Source of the DNA: Burkholderia sp. Nafp2/4-1b
Lineage (GTDB): Bacteria; Pseudomonadota; Gammaproteobacteria; Burkholderiales; Burkholderiaceae
Assembly (NCBI RefSeq): GCF_003635165.1
Contig: NZ_ML058624.1
Span: forward strand, 216,407 to 280,406
Direction: 5' to 3'
DNA length: 64,000 nt
Below the pieces are notes generated by a model. It saw only the letters and a program-made list of their open reading frames with translations, had not been told where the DNA came from and searched no databases. Numbering within the stretch: position 1 is the first letter of the stretch; every line of letters begins with the position of its first letter. Below, in pieces: positions 45,431-54,403 of this stretch. The position numbers and the translations under genes were made by a program.

Positions 45431-46588
45431 TCAGCTCTGGGCCGCCTTCGGCAGATAGTTGTTGCCGACGATCTCGCCGAACGGCCCGGACAGCGGGCCC
45501 GACGGACGCTTCGCGCCGTTGCCCTTGATCAGCGGGAACACGAGCTCCGCAAAACGGTACGACTCCTCGAGGTGCGGATAGCCGGACAGGATGAACGTCT
45601 CGATGCCGAGATCCGCGTATTCGCGCATGCGCTCCGCGACCTGCTCGGGGTTGCCGACGAGCGCCGTCCCCGCGCCGCCGCGCACGAGCCCGACGCCGGC
45701 CCACAGGTTCGGATACACCTCGAGCGCCTCGCGGCCGCCGCGTTTGCCGCCATGCAGCGCGGCCATCCGGCGCTGGCCTTCCGAATCCATGTTCGCGAAG
45801 GCCTTCTGCGCGCGGGCGATCGTGTCGTCGTCGAGACGGCTGATGAGTCGCTCGGCATCGCGCCATGCTTCGTCTTCCGTCTCGCGCACGATCACGTGCA
45901 GGCGGATGCCGAACTTGATCTTGCGGCCGCGCGTTTCGGCACGGGCGCGAATGTCGGCGATCTTCTTCGCGACGGCCTCGGGCGGTTCGCCCCAGGTCAG
46001 GTAAGTGTCGATATGATCGGCGGCGATCGTATGGGCCGCCGGCGACGAGCCGCCGAACCACAGCGGCGGATGCGGATGCTGCACGGGCGGATAAAGCGCC
46101 TTGCCGCCCTTCGACTGCAGGTGCTTGCCGATGTAGTCGAAGCCGCCGTTGTCGTGCGATGCCGAAAGCAGCCCGCGCCAGATGTTCAGAAAGTCGTCGG
46201 TGATTTCATAGCGCGTGTCGTGGTCGGCGAACAGTCCGTCGCCTTCGAGCTCGGCGGCGTCGCCGCCCGTCACGACGTTGATCAGCAGGCGGCCGCCCGA
46301 CAGGCGGTCGAACGTCGCGGCCATCCGCGCGGCCAGCCCGGGCGACGCGATGCCGGGACGCACGGCAACCAGGAACTTCAGACGCTGCGTCGCCGGAATC
46401 AGGCTCGACGCGACAACCCACGCATCCTCGCAGGAACGGCCGGTCGGCAGCAGCACGCCTTCATAGCCGAGCGTATCGGCCGCGACGGCGATCTGCTTGA
46501 AATAATCGTAATCCGCGGCGCGCGCACCTTCGGCGGTGCCGAGGTAACGGCTGTCGCCGTGCGTGGGGATAAACCAGAAAACATTCAT
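45431..46588 (-). CDS. ssuD: FMNH2-dependent alkanesulfonate monooxygenase
   Basis: A 385-residue flavin-dependent luciferase-family enzyme that cleaves C1-C18 alkanesulfonates to aldehyde plus sulfite, giving sulfur under sulfate limitation. N-terminus MNVFWFIPTHGDSRYLG and LVAVRPGIASPGLAARMAAT match E. coli SsuD (381 aa). The ATG at 46588 has AGGAG 6 nt upstream; the longer open frame to 46735 is not used. First gene of ssuD-ssuC-ssuB. The FMN reductase SsuE and the binding protein SsuA are not encoded next to it. Confidence 0.95.
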   Translation of the reverse strand: MNVFWFIPTHGDSRYLGTAEGARAADYDYFKQIAVAADTLGYEGVLLPTGRSCEDAWVVASSLIPATQRLKFLVAVRPGIASPGLAARMAATFDRLSGGRLLINVVTGGDAAELEGDGLFADHDTRYEITDDFLNIWRGLLSASHDNGGFDYIGKHLQSKGGKALYPPVQHPHPPLWFGGSSPAAHTIAADHIDTYLTWGEPPEAVAKKIADIRARAETRGRKIKFGIRLHVIVRETEDEAWRDAERLISRLDDDTIARAQKAFANMDSEGQRRMAALHGGKRGGREALEVYPNLWAGVGLVRGGAGTALVGNPEQVAERMREYADLGIETFILSGYPHLEESYRFAELVFPLIKGNGAKRPSGPLSGPFGEIVGNNYLPKAAQS

Positions 46589-46929
46589 CTGCTGCTCCTG
46601 CTTGACTGTCCGTGCCGGAATTTGGATAAAGCGACGCCCTGCTCGCGTCGCGAATGAGCGACGCATGCATGGTGTGCGTTCGAATCGGGATGGTTCGCCG
46701 GTCAGGCCGCGCAGCGGGCGAATACGCAATTGCACGGCTGTTTCTGGGAAATCAGTCTATGGATCGGTGCGGGGCTTTGGAACGATTTTTTTGAGCTTAG
46801 GTTTTCCGCTTTCGTGATTAGCACGACGCTGCAGCGAATATCGCGCCGGCCGGGCCCTATAATGACGCACCTATCCGAATAACATCGCGCGAACGGCCCC
46901 GGCCGTCCGCGCCTGCAATGCACTCATCG
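46589..46929. promoter_or_regulatory. divergent region ssuD / membrane protein
   Basis: About 340 bp. A plus-strand TATAAT (46858-46863) precedes the membrane-protein gene; its -35 is weak. On the ssu side an AT-richer stretch (46740-46830) could hold SsuR/CysB sites; none resolved. Confidence 0.4.
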
Positions 46930-47361
46930 ATGCAGAAAGTCATCCTGCCGTTCCTGTCCGGCTTCCTGGCCGCCCTCTTCTTTCGCGAAGCGACGCTCGC
47001 GCTGCTGCATACGGCCGACCTGATCGCCGCCGCCGGGTTTTCCACGCAACCGTTCGCGCCGCTCGGCATTCCTGAATTTGTCGCGAACGCACTGATCAGC
47101 GCGTGCTGCGCGATTCCGATGGCGTGGCTGCTGCGCGTGTCGCCGGATCGCGAAGCGCCGTGGATCGGCGCGCTGGTGTTCGGCGGCATCGTGCTGACGG
47201 CTGCCCGCGTGTTCGCGATCGATCCGCTGCGCGGAATCTGGCCGTCGGGCAACATGATGCCGGTGCTCGCCGCCGGTTTCGCGGCGAACGCCGTCTGGGG
47301 CTTCGGCGCGCTCGTGTTCATGCGCGCCTTCATGTCGGACAGCGCCGGCGACGACGAATAA
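46930..47361 (+). CDS. hypothetical membrane protein
   Basis: A 143-residue protein with four hydrophobic segments (VILPFLSGFLAALFF; FVANALISACCAIPMAWLL; IGALVFGGIVLTAARV; MMPVLAAGFAANAVWGFGAL) and an acidic C-terminal tail. Inner membrane. Family not recognised. ATG 46930 or 46918 is the start. Confidence 0.8.
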   Translation: MQKVILPFLSGFLAALFFREATLALLHTADLIAAAGFSTQPFAPLGIPEFVANALISACCAIPMAWLLRVSPDREAPWIGALVFGGIVLTAARVFAIDPLRGIWPSGNMMPVLAAGFAANAVWGFGALVFMRAFMSDSAGDDE

Positions 47362-47401
47362 CGCGTCCGCCACCGTCGAGCCAAGTCGGCATCCGCAAAC
47401 G

Positions 47402-47439
47402 AAAAAGGCCGCCTGCATGCGTGTGCAGGCGGCCTTTTT
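47402..47439. terminator. bidirectional terminator
   Basis: A perfect 16-bp inverted repeat (47402-47417 with 47424-47439) carrying A5 and T5 at its ends, between convergent genes; it can stop both. Confidence 0.92.
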
Positions 47440-47459
47440 CGTTCGGATACCGCGGCGCG

Positions 47460-48608
47460 TCAGTCCTTCAGATTACGCAGCGGGTGCGAGTCGGGCGTCC
47501 ACGGGCTGTCGAACATCGCGAGCACGTCGGCCCGGTCGATGTCGGCGCTCGACTTGAAGCGCCAGGCCGGCTGAAGATCCTTGTCGACGATCAGCGCGCG
47601 CACGCCTTCGATCACGTCGCCGTGCGCGAACGTCGAACGCGTGAGGTCGAGATCGCGCCGCAGGCAGTTGGCCATCGTCGCGCCGCGCGCCCGTTCGACG
47701 ACTTCGAGCGACACGGCCATCGACAGCGGCGACAGCTGGCTGCGCATCGCATGGGTCGCCTTCTCGACCCATCCGTCGACGGCCGCGCAATCCTGCTCCG
47801 CATCGAGCGACGCGAGGATCGCGCCGATATCGGGTTGCGCGAAATGCCGATCAATGCCTGCGCGCGCATCGGCCAGCGCCGACGTATCGGGCGTCGGCAC
47901 GACCTTGTGCGCGGCTGCCGCGCCGGCGACGCACGCAACGGCCTGCGCGCCGCTGTCGATGCGTGCGCGGCGCAATGTGTCGAGCAGCGCCGGCAGCGCG
48001 GCATCGGGCAGATAGACGTCGGCGAGTTGTGCATACAGTGCGCCGGCGGCGTCGAGCGTCGCGCCGGTCACCGCGAGATAGCGGCCGATTGCGCCAGGCG
48101 CGCGCGCGAGAAACCAGCTCATCCCGACGTCCGGGAACAGGCCGATGCGCGTTTCCGGCATCGCCATCTTCGTCGAGTCGGTGACGACACGCAGGCCGCC
48201 CGTATGCCGCGCCGCCTGCGAAATCCCCATGCCGCCCCCCATCACGACGCCGTGCATCAGTGCGATGTACGGCTTCGGATACGTGAAGATCGTGTGATTG
48301 AGCGTGTATTCGTCGATGAAGAACCCGTCGATCGCATCGCGGTCGCCGCGCTGCCACGCATCGTGGAAGAAGCGCACGTCGCCGCCCGCGCAGAACGCGC
48401 GCGGGTGCGGGCTGTGCACGACGACGGCGACCACGTCGGTGTCGTCACGCCACGCATCGAGCGCTTGCTGCATCAAGCCGATCATCCCGACCGACAGCGC
48501 GTTCAGCGCCTTCGGCCGGTTCAGTTCGAGATAGCCGATGCGATTCGCGACATACGCGCGCACGTCGGGTTCGGCGGCCGCTGCGGGAGCGGAAGTGGAA
48601 TCGGTCAT
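47460..48608 (-). CDS. enoyl-CoA hydratase/isomerase (HIBYL-CoA hydrolase type)
   Basis: A 382-residue crotonase-fold protein. Length and sequence (RPKALNALS; AFCAGGDVRFFHDAW; GGGMGISQAARH; MPETRIGLFPDVGMSWFL) match the 3-hydroxyisobutyryl-CoA hydrolase branch of the family, which acts in valine degradation. The conserved Glu of HIBCH (MPET-RIGLFPD) is present. ATG 48608 follows GGATGG; ATG 48617 is an alternative. 31 bp downstream of the SMR exporter gene. Confidence 0.88.
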   Translation of the reverse strand: MTDSTSAPAAAAEPDVRAYVANRIGYLELNRPKALNALSVGMIGLMQQALDAWRDDTDVVAVVVHSPHPRAFCAGGDVRFFHDAWQRGDRDAIDGFFIDEYTLNHTIFTYPKPYIALMHGVVMGGGMGISQAARHTGGLRVVTDSTKMAMPETRIGLFPDVGMSWFLARAPGAIGRYLAVTGATLDAAGALYAQLADVYLPDAALPALLDTLRRARIDSGAQAVACVAGAAAAHKVVPTPDTSALADARAGIDRHFAQPDIGAILASLDAEQDCAAVDGWVEKATHAMRSQLSPLSMAVSLEVVERARGATMANCLRRDLDLTRSTFAHGDVIEGVRALIVDKDLQPAWRFKSSADIDRADVLAMFDSPWTPDSHPLRNLKD

Positions 48609-48639
48609 GTGAGCCATCCGGCGTATCGCAAGCGCACGC

Positions 48640-48978
48640 TCAGTGCGCCTGCATCTTCGAGAACAGGTTCAGCACCACGACGCCCGCGACGATCAGCCCG
48701 AGACCGATCACGGCCGGCAGGTCCGGCACCTGACGATAGAGCAGCATCGCGACCAGCGTGATCAGCACGATGCCGGCACCCGACCACACCGCATAAATGA
48801 TGCCGACAGGCATCGTGCGCAGCGTGAGCGACAGACAGTAGAACGCAATGCCGTAACCGGCCACGACGAGCGCGGACGGCCACAAGCGCGTGAAGCCGTC
48901 CGCCGCGCGCAGCGCGGACGTGCCGATCACCTCCGCGACGATCGCGATCGCGAGCCATGCATAACCCGGAAGCTGCAT
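48640..48978 (-). CDS. SMR family multidrug exporter (EmrE-like)
   Basis: A 112-residue protein with four TM helices. The essential Glu in helix 1 (AIAIVAEVIGTSALRAADGF) fits EmrE/QacE type proton antiport of quaternary cations; YAVWSGAGIVLI and LGLIVAGVVVLNLFSK are family-typical. Acts as an antiparallel dimer in the inner membrane. It starts 3 bp before the stop of the UPF0303 gene upstream, in the same direction. Confidence 0.92.
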   Translation of the reverse strand: MQLPGYAWLAIAIVAEVIGTSALRAADGFTRLWPSALVVAGYGIAFYCLSLTLRTMPVGIIYAVWSGAGIVLITLVAMLLYRQVPDLPAVIGLGLIVAGVVVLNLFSKMQAH

Positions 48979-48981
48979 CGT

Positions 48982-49479
48982 TCAGCTCCTTGCGAGCGCC
49001 AGCACGGCATAGTCTTGCCCGAGTTCGGCACACAGCGCTTCGACGACGAACTCGTGATCGGCGCGCTGCGGCAGCCCCGACGCCGTGATCGAGCCGATCA
49101 CGCCGGCGCCTGCGACGGTCAGCGGAAACGAACCGCCGTGCGGAGAATATTCGGAGATCGGCAGCCCGTGCTTGTCCGCGAGCGTGGCGCCGGCCTGCTG
49201 CATGCGCAGGCCGATCGCATACGAGCTGCGGCGGAAATGCGCGACGACGTTGCGCTTGCGGCGCACCCAGTCGGCATTGTCGGGGGTCGCGCCAGCGAGC
49301 GCCGCATAGAACAGCGGCTGGCCGAACGTGACGATGTCGATCGCGATCGCATGGCCGCGCGATGTCGCGAGCGCATGCATGCGGTTGCCGAGCGCCCATG
49401 CGCGCGCGGGGTCGAAATGGGGAAACACGAGCGCCTGTTCCTGCGCGCCGATCGATTGCAGATCGTGAGCGATGTCCAT
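48982..49479 (-). CDS. UPF0303 / heme-degrading-domain protein (HbpS-like)
   Basis: A 165-residue protein of the GlcG/HbpS (DUF336) fold, UPF0303 branch (RGHAIAIDIVTFGQPLFYAAL; VRRKRNVVAHFRRSSYAI; HGGSFPLTVAGAGVIGSITASGLPQ). Annotated in some genomes as heme-degrading; activity not shown. ATG 49479 is chosen, as the upstream frame to 49560 is Arg-rich shadow. Tightly packed with the SMR gene. Confidence 0.87.
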   Translation of the reverse strand: MDIAHDLQSIGAQEQALVFPHFDPARAWALGNRMHALATSRGHAIAIDIVTFGQPLFYAALAGATPDNADWVRRKRNVVAHFRRSSYAIGLRMQQAGATLADKHGLPISEYSPHGGSFPLTVAGAGVIGSITASGLPQRADHEFVVEALCAELGQDYAVLALARS

Positions 49480-49659
49480 GAATCCGTCGATGCAGTAGTG
49501 AGTGTTGCAGCGGCGCCGGCGCAATCGCGCACGACATCGCTGCAGGAATGGGCGATACAAGCAAACCGTTCGATTCTAGCGCACGCGCATGCCGTACCGG
49601 CCCTACAAGGGCTCGGCGGGGGCTCCACCGCCGATTGCAATGCGGTTGTCAGAAAAGGC

Positions 49660-49688
49660 TTGCACGCATTCGAGAGAGCCCATATAAT
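49660..49688 (+). promoter_or_regulatory. promoter of tRNA-fMet
   Basis: TTGCAC (49660-49665), 17-bp spacer, TATAAT (49683-49688); transcription would begin about 10 bp before the tRNA. Confidence 0.75.
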
Positions 49689-49704
49689 TCAATTCTTCGA
49701 CGGA

Positions 49705-49781
<77 letters not shown>

Positions 49782-49798
49782 ACGTCCCGATTCGATGC

Positions 49799-49832
49799 AA
49801 AAAGCCCGGCTCCGCGCCGGGCTTTTTGTTTT
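49799..49832 (+). terminator. terminator of tRNA-fMet
   Basis: AAAAAGCCCGGC (49799-49810) pairs with GCCGGGCTTTTT (49816-49827); T-run continues as GTTTTT. Confidence 0.9.
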
Positions 49833-49962
49833 TCCGCGCCTGATTCCGCGCATCGCGCGTTGCCACGCTGCGCCCCGCATGGCACGCCGCGCACATGCGC
49901 TGGCGTTCAAGAATGCCCCGCCCGGGTGATACACTCGCATCACCTCGTCCCTTCCACTCGAC

Positions 49963-50508
49963 ATGAAATTCTGCTCCGTCTGCGGTCACGACGTCATCGC
50001 ACGCATTCCTCCGGGCGACAACCGCGAGCGCTTCATTTGCGATCACTGCGGCACGATCCATTACCAGAATCCGCGTAACGTGGTCGGCACGGTGCCGGTC
50101 TGGGGCGATCAGGTGCTGCTGTGCCGTCGCGCGATCGAACCGCGCTACGGCTTCTGGACGCTGCCGGCGGGTTTCATGGAAATGGGCGAGACGACGGCCG
50201 AGGCCGCCGCGCGCGAAACGCTCGAGGAAGCCGGCGCACGCGTCGAGGTGCAGAACCTGTTCACGCTGCTCAACGTGCCGCACGTGCACCAGGTGCATCT
50301 GTTCTACCTGGCGCGGCTCACCGATCCGGCCTACGAGGCCGGCGAGGAGAGCCTCGAAGTCAAGCTGTTCGACGAAGCCGACATTCCGTGGGACGAAATC
50401 GCGTTCCCGACCGTCAGCCAGACCCTGCGCTTCTTCTTCGCCGATCGCGCCGCCGGCGACTACGGCGTGCATACCGGCGATATCTTCCGCTCGCTGCGCA
50501 ACGGCTGA
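49963..50508 (+). CDS. NUDIX hydrolase with zinc ribbon
   Basis: A 181-residue protein. Zn ribbon at the N-terminus (CSVCGHD...CDHCG), then a Nudix domain whose box reads GFMEMGETTAEAAARETLEE, fitting G-5x-E-7x-REUxEExGU. The combination is typical of NADH-pyrophosphatase-like or ADP-ribose-type NUDIX enzymes; the substrate is not assigned. It lies 11 bp before aat. Confidence 0.93.
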   Translation: MKFCSVCGHDVIARIPPGDNRERFICDHCGTIHYQNPRNVVGTVPVWGDQVLLCRRAIEPRYGFWTLPAGFMEMGETTAEAAARETLEEAGARVEVQNLFTLLNVPHVHQVHLFYLARLTDPAYEAGEESLEVKLFDEADIPWDEIAFPTVSQTLRFFFADRAAGDYGVHTGDIFRSLRNG

Positions 50509-50519
50509 GCCCGCGCCCC

Positions 50520-51284
50520 ATGGTCCCCTGGCTCGGCCCGGACGATCCGTTTCCGCCCATCGAACGCGCGCTCGGCGCCGCGACCGGCGCGCCGGGGCTG
50601 CTCGCCGCAAGCGCCGACCTGCTGCCGTCACGCCTGATCGAGGCCTACCTGCGCGGCATCTTCCCGTGGTATTCGGACGGCCAGCCGGTGCTGTGGTGGA
50701 GCCCCGACCCGCGGATGATCCTCGCGCCGGCCGAATTCAAGGTGTCCCCGTCGCTGCGCAAGACGCTCAAGCGCGTACTGCGCGATCCGGCGTGGGAAGT
50801 GCGCGTCGATCATGACTTTCCGGGCGTGATGCGCGCGTGCGCACAGGCGCCGCGCCGCGGGCAGCGCGGCACCTGGATCACGGCCGAGATCATCGACGCG
50901 TATACGTCGCTCTACCGTTCCGGCAACGCGCACAGCATCGAAACGTGGCATGACGGGCGCCGCGTCGGCGGCCTCTACGGTGTCGCGTTCGGGCGGATGT
51001 TCTTCGGCGAATCGATGTACGCGGATGCCACCGATGCGTCGAAGATCGCGCTGGCAACGCTCGTCGCCCACCTTCGCGAGCACGGGCTGGAAATGATAGA
51101 CTGCCAGCAGAATACGTCGCATCTAGCGTCGCTCGGTGGCCGCGAGATCGCACGCAAGGCCTTTGTCGCTCACGTGCGCCGCGCGGTAGCCGAACCGCCG
51201 ATTCCGTGGCAGTTCGACAAGCGCGTGCTCGCCGCGCTGACGGGCCCCGCCGAACCGGCGGCTCCCTCCGGGATCGAGCGCTAG
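50520..51284 (+). CDS. aat: leucyl/phenylalanyl-tRNA-protein transferase
   Basis: A 254-residue N-end-rule enzyme that adds Leu or Phe to N-terminal Arg/Lys for ClpAP recognition. Characteristic Aat core: YLRGIFPWYSDGQPVLWWSPDPR, RGTWITAEIIDAY, HSIETWHDGRRVGGLYGVAFG, FFGESMY and DCQQNTSHLASLGG. The start ATG 50520 lies 11 bp after the NUDIX stop. Followed by bpt 33 bp later. Confidence 0.97.
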   Translation: MVPWLGPDDPFPPIERALGAATGAPGLLAASADLLPSRLIEAYLRGIFPWYSDGQPVLWWSPDPRMILAPAEFKVSPSLRKTLKRVLRDPAWEVRVDHDFPGVMRACAQAPRRGQRGTWITAEIIDAYTSLYRSGNAHSIETWHDGRRVGGLYGVAFGRMFFGESMYADATDASKIALATLVAHLREHGLEMIDCQQNTSHLASLGGREIARKAFVAHVRRAVAEPPIPWQFDKRVLAALTGPAEPAAPSGIER

Positions 51285-51317
51285 CGCGGCACTCCTTCCC
51301 TGCATCGAGAGCTGCCC

Positions 51318-52148
51318 ATGACTCACCCCACTGAGCTGCCGCTTTCACCGCTTTCGGCGCTGCAATTCTATGCAACGGCGCCCTATCCGTGCAGCTATCT
51401 GGACGGCCGCATCGCGCGCTCGCAAGTCGCGACGCCGAGCCACCTGATCAATTCCGATATTTACACCGAGCTCGTGAAGGCCGGCTTCCGGCGCTCGGGT
51501 GTGTTCACCTATCGTCCGTACTGCGACGGCTGCCGCGCGTGCGTACCCGTGCGCGTGCCGGTCGGCGCGTTCACGCCGTCACGCACGCAGCGCCGGATGT
51601 GGAAGCGGCACCGCGCGCTCGTCGCGACCGTCTCCCCGCTGCACTACGACGAGGAGCACTACGCGCTCTACATGCGCTACCAGTCCGCGCGCCACGCGGG
51701 CGGCGGCATGGACCGCGACAGCCGCGACCAGTACGAGCAGTTCCTGCTGCAGAGCCGGATCAATTCGCGCCTCGTCGAATTCCGCGACCTCGATACGCCG
51801 GGCGGCGAGCCCGGCAAGCTGCGCATGGTCAGCATGATCGACATCCTCGGCGACGGACTGTCGTCGGTCTACACGTTTTTCGAGCCCGACGACCAGCACA
51901 CGAGCTACGGCACGTACAACATCCTGTGGCAGATCGAGCAGGCGAAGAGCCTCGGCCTGCCGTACGTGTATCTCGGCTACTGGATCCGCGAGAGCCCGAA
52001 GATGGCGTACAAGGCGAACTTCCATCCGCTGGAAGGGCTGCTCGACGGCCGCTGGAAAATACTCGATCCGGATCGCGTCGACCTGCCGCCGGTCGATGCG
52101 GCACTCGCCCGCGCGCCGTTGCCGGGCGGGCATTCCGGGTCCGGCTAA
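51318..52148 (+). CDS. bpt: aspartate/glutamate leucyltransferase
   Basis: A 276-residue ATE-family enzyme (bacterial Bpt) that adds Leu to N-terminal Asp/Glu, feeding the same ClpS/ClpAP path as Aat. Conserved parts: CSYLDGRIARSQVATPSHLI, FTYRPYCDGCRACVPVRVPV, LYMRYQSARHAGGGMD and YVYLGYWIRESPKMAYKANF. Operon-like with aat. Confidence 0.95.
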   Translation: MTHPTELPLSPLSALQFYATAPYPCSYLDGRIARSQVATPSHLINSDIYTELVKAGFRRSGVFTYRPYCDGCRACVPVRVPVGAFTPSRTQRRMWKRHRALVATVSPLHYDEEHYALYMRYQSARHAGGGMDRDSRDQYEQFLLQSRINSRLVEFRDLDTPGGEPGKLRMVSMIDILGDGLSSVYTFFEPDDQHTSYGTYNILWQIEQAKSLGLPYVYLGYWIRESPKMAYKANFHPLEGLLDGRWKILDPDRVDLPPVDAALARAPLPGGHSGSG

Positions 52149-52346
52149 CAGGTTGACGGGCGAGCCGGCACGCGGCCCGGCGCCGGCAACGCACACCGTT
52201 TCCGCTCGTGCACGCGCCACCGCCGCCTGCGAGAACGCGTGAAAATTACGCCTCCGCCCGCGCGTGCGACGCGAAACCCGCCCTTGCCGCGCCACTCCCG
52301 GTAAAATAGCGGGTTGTCATTCATTCCGGCTGTCCGCCCAATTCCC
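52149..52346. other. intergenic upstream of pyrD
   Basis: 198 bp of GC-rich sequence. TAAAATAGCGGG around 52300-52315 may be part of the pyrD promoter. A possible longer pyrD start (52314) lies inside. Confidence 0.35.
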
Positions 52347-53384
52347 GTGTTCAGTTCCCTCTATCCGCTGGCCCGCGCATCCCTGTTCAAGATGGATGCG
52401 GAAGACGCTCACCACCTCACGCTGCGCGCGCTCGGCGCGGCCGGTCGCACGGGCCTCGCCTGCGCGCTGTCGGCCCGCGTGCCCGACGCACCGCGCACGG
52501 TGATGGGCCTCACGTTCCGCAACCCGGTCGGCCTCGCCGCCGGTCTCGACAAGGATGGCGCCGCCATCGATGGCCTCGCGTCGCTCGGCTTCGGCTTCAT
52601 CGAAGTCGGCACGGTCACGCCGCGCGCGCAGCCGGGCAACCCGCGCCCGCGGATGTTCCGCCTGCCGCAGGCCGAAGCGCTGATCAACCGGATGGGCTTC
52701 AACAACCACGGTGTCGACCAGTTCGTGAAGAACGTCCAGGCGGCCCGTTATCGCGGCATCCTCGGCCTGAACATCGGCAAGAACGCCGACACGCCGATCG
52801 AACGCGCGGCGGAAGACTACCTCTACTGCCTCGAGCGCGTGTACCCGTTCGCGAGCTACGTGACGATCAACATCTCGTCGCCGAACACGAAGAACCTGCG
52901 CCAGCTGCAGGGCGCGGGCGAGCTCGACGCACTGCTCGCCGCGCTGAAGGACAAGCAGCAGCGCCTCGCCGACCTGCACGGCAAGCTCGTGCCGCTCGCG
53001 CTGAAGATCGCCCCCGATCTCGACGACGAACAGGTCAAGGAAATCGGCGACACGCTGCTGCGCCACAAGATCGAAGCGGTGATCGCCACCAACACGACGC
53101 TGTCGCGCGCAGCCGTGCAGGGCCTGCCGCACGCGGACGAAGCCGGCGGCCTGTCGGGACGCCCGGTGTTCGACGCGTCGAACGAAGTGATCCGCAAGCT
53201 GCATGCGGAAGTCGGCAGCGCGGTGCCGATCATCGGCGTCGGCGGCATTTTTTCGGGCGAGGATGCGCGCGCGAAGCTCGCGGCCGGTGCATCGCTCGTC
53301 CAGCTGTATACGGGCTTCATCTATCGCGGCCCAGCGCTCGTCGCCGAATGCGTGAAGGCGATCGCGCGCGACGGCGCCGCGTAA
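52347..53384 (+). CDS. pyrD: dihydroorotate dehydrogenase (quinone), class 2
   Basis: A 345-residue FMN enzyme attached to the inner membrane that oxidises dihydroorotate to orotate with ubiquinone in pyrimidine synthesis. Class 2 N-terminal helices (FSSLYPLARASLFKMDAEDAHH), the FMN site GLAAGLDKDG, and the INISSPNTKNLRQLQ segment with the catalytic Ser are present, as is VGGIFSGEDARAKLAAGA. The GTG at 52347 gives the usual N-terminus; ATG 52314 would add 11 residues. Confidence 0.96.
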   Translation: MFSSLYPLARASLFKMDAEDAHHLTLRALGAAGRTGLACALSARVPDAPRTVMGLTFRNPVGLAAGLDKDGAAIDGLASLGFGFIEVGTVTPRAQPGNPRPRMFRLPQAEALINRMGFNNHGVDQFVKNVQAARYRGILGLNIGKNADTPIERAAEDYLYCLERVYPFASYVTINISSPNTKNLRQLQGAGELDALLAALKDKQQRLADLHGKLVPLALKIAPDLDDEQVKEIGDTLLRHKIEAVIATNTTLSRAAVQGLPHADEAGGLSGRPVFDASNEVIRKLHAEVGSAVPIIGVGGIFSGEDARAKLAAGASLVQLYTGFIYRGPALVAECVKAIARDGAA

Positions 53385-53486
53385 TATAGCCATAAACAAA
53401 CGGTATTTAGTAGCCGATTGTATTTTTGCTATGATCGACCCCACAGTCAGAATCAAGCGCCCCGCTGGGGCAAGGAAGCTCACACG

Positions 53487-54281
53487 ATGAAAATTTCGCC
53501 GCTGAAGAAGCTGCTCGTTGCCGGCCTGATCGGCACGTCGTTCGCCGCCGCCACCGCGCATGCGGCCGACCTCCTCGACCAGGTGAAGGAACGCGGCACG
53601 CTGCGCGTCGGCCTCGAAGGCACGTTCCCGCCGTTCAACTCGAAGAGCCCGCAGGGCGAACTGGTCGGCTTCGACGTCGACATCGCGAAGGCCGTCGCCG
53701 CGAAGCTCGGCGTGAAGACCGAATTCGTCACGACCGAATGGAGCGGCATCATCGCGGGCCTGCAGGCCGGCAAGTTCGACGTGATTGCGAACCAGGTCGG
53801 CATCACCGACAAGCGCAAGGAAACGCTCGACTTCTCGCCCGCGTACACGTACTCGTCCGCGCAGCTGATCCAGCGCAAGGACGACACGCGCCAGTTCAAG
53901 TCGCTTGAAGACCTGAAGGGCAAGAAGCTCGGCGTCGCGCTCGGCACCAACTACATGGACATGGCGAAGTCGGTGCCCGGCATCGACGTGAAGACGTACC
54001 CGGGCGCGCCCGAGTACCTGCGCGACCTCGCGGCCGGCCGTCTCGACGCGGCGCTGAACGATCGCCTGATGCTCGCGTACCTGACGAAGAACTCGCAACT
54101 GCCGCTGCGCCCGGGCGCGAACGTCGGTTCGGCAAACCCGTCGGGCATCCCGTTCAAGAAGGGCAACCCGAAGTTCCAGAAGGCGATCGACGACGCGATG
54201 GCGCAGCTCGAAGCCGACGGCACGTTCACGAAGATCTCGGACAAGTGGTTCGGCATCGACGTGACGAAGCCGATCAAGTAA
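53487..54281 (+). CDS. cystine/amino-acid ABC substrate-binding protein
   Basis: A 264-residue periplasmic binding protein of SBP_bac_3 type (FliY/TcyJ-like). Signal peptide MKISPLKKLLVAGLIGTSFAAATAHA, then LLDQVKERGTLRVGLEGTFPPF and GFDVDIAKAVAAKLG. Cystine or a related amino acid is the probable ligand, from similarity to the FliY branch; followed by a matching permease 122 bp later. Confidence 0.85.
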   Translation: MKISPLKKLLVAGLIGTSFAAATAHAADLLDQVKERGTLRVGLEGTFPPFNSKSPQGELVGFDVDIAKAVAAKLGVKTEFVTTEWSGIIAGLQAGKFDVIANQVGITDKRKETLDFSPAYTYSSAQLIQRKDDTRQFKSLEDLKGKKLGVALGTNYMDMAKSVPGIDVKTYPGAPEYLRDLAAGRLDAALNDRLMLAYLTKNSQLPLRPGANVGSANPSGIPFKKGNPKFQKAIDDAMAQLEADGTFTKISDKWFGIDVTKPIK

Positions 54282-54315
54282 GCAGGCCTCTGTTTCCCGC
54301 CTGACGGCGGGCCGG

Positions 54316-54350
54316 AAAGGGCGGCATCCGCAACGATGCCGCCCTTTGTT
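54316..54350 (+). terminator. terminator/attenuator after the binding protein
   Basis: AAAGGGCGGCATC (54316-54328) pairs with GATGCCGCCCTTT (54335-54347), then TGTTTT. It separates the binding protein gene from the permease, giving more binding protein than permease. Confidence 0.85.
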
Positions 54351-54403
54351 TTAGCGGTCCGGTTTATGATTGCGCTTTCGCGCACGCATCCGATTCGTAT
54401 TCC

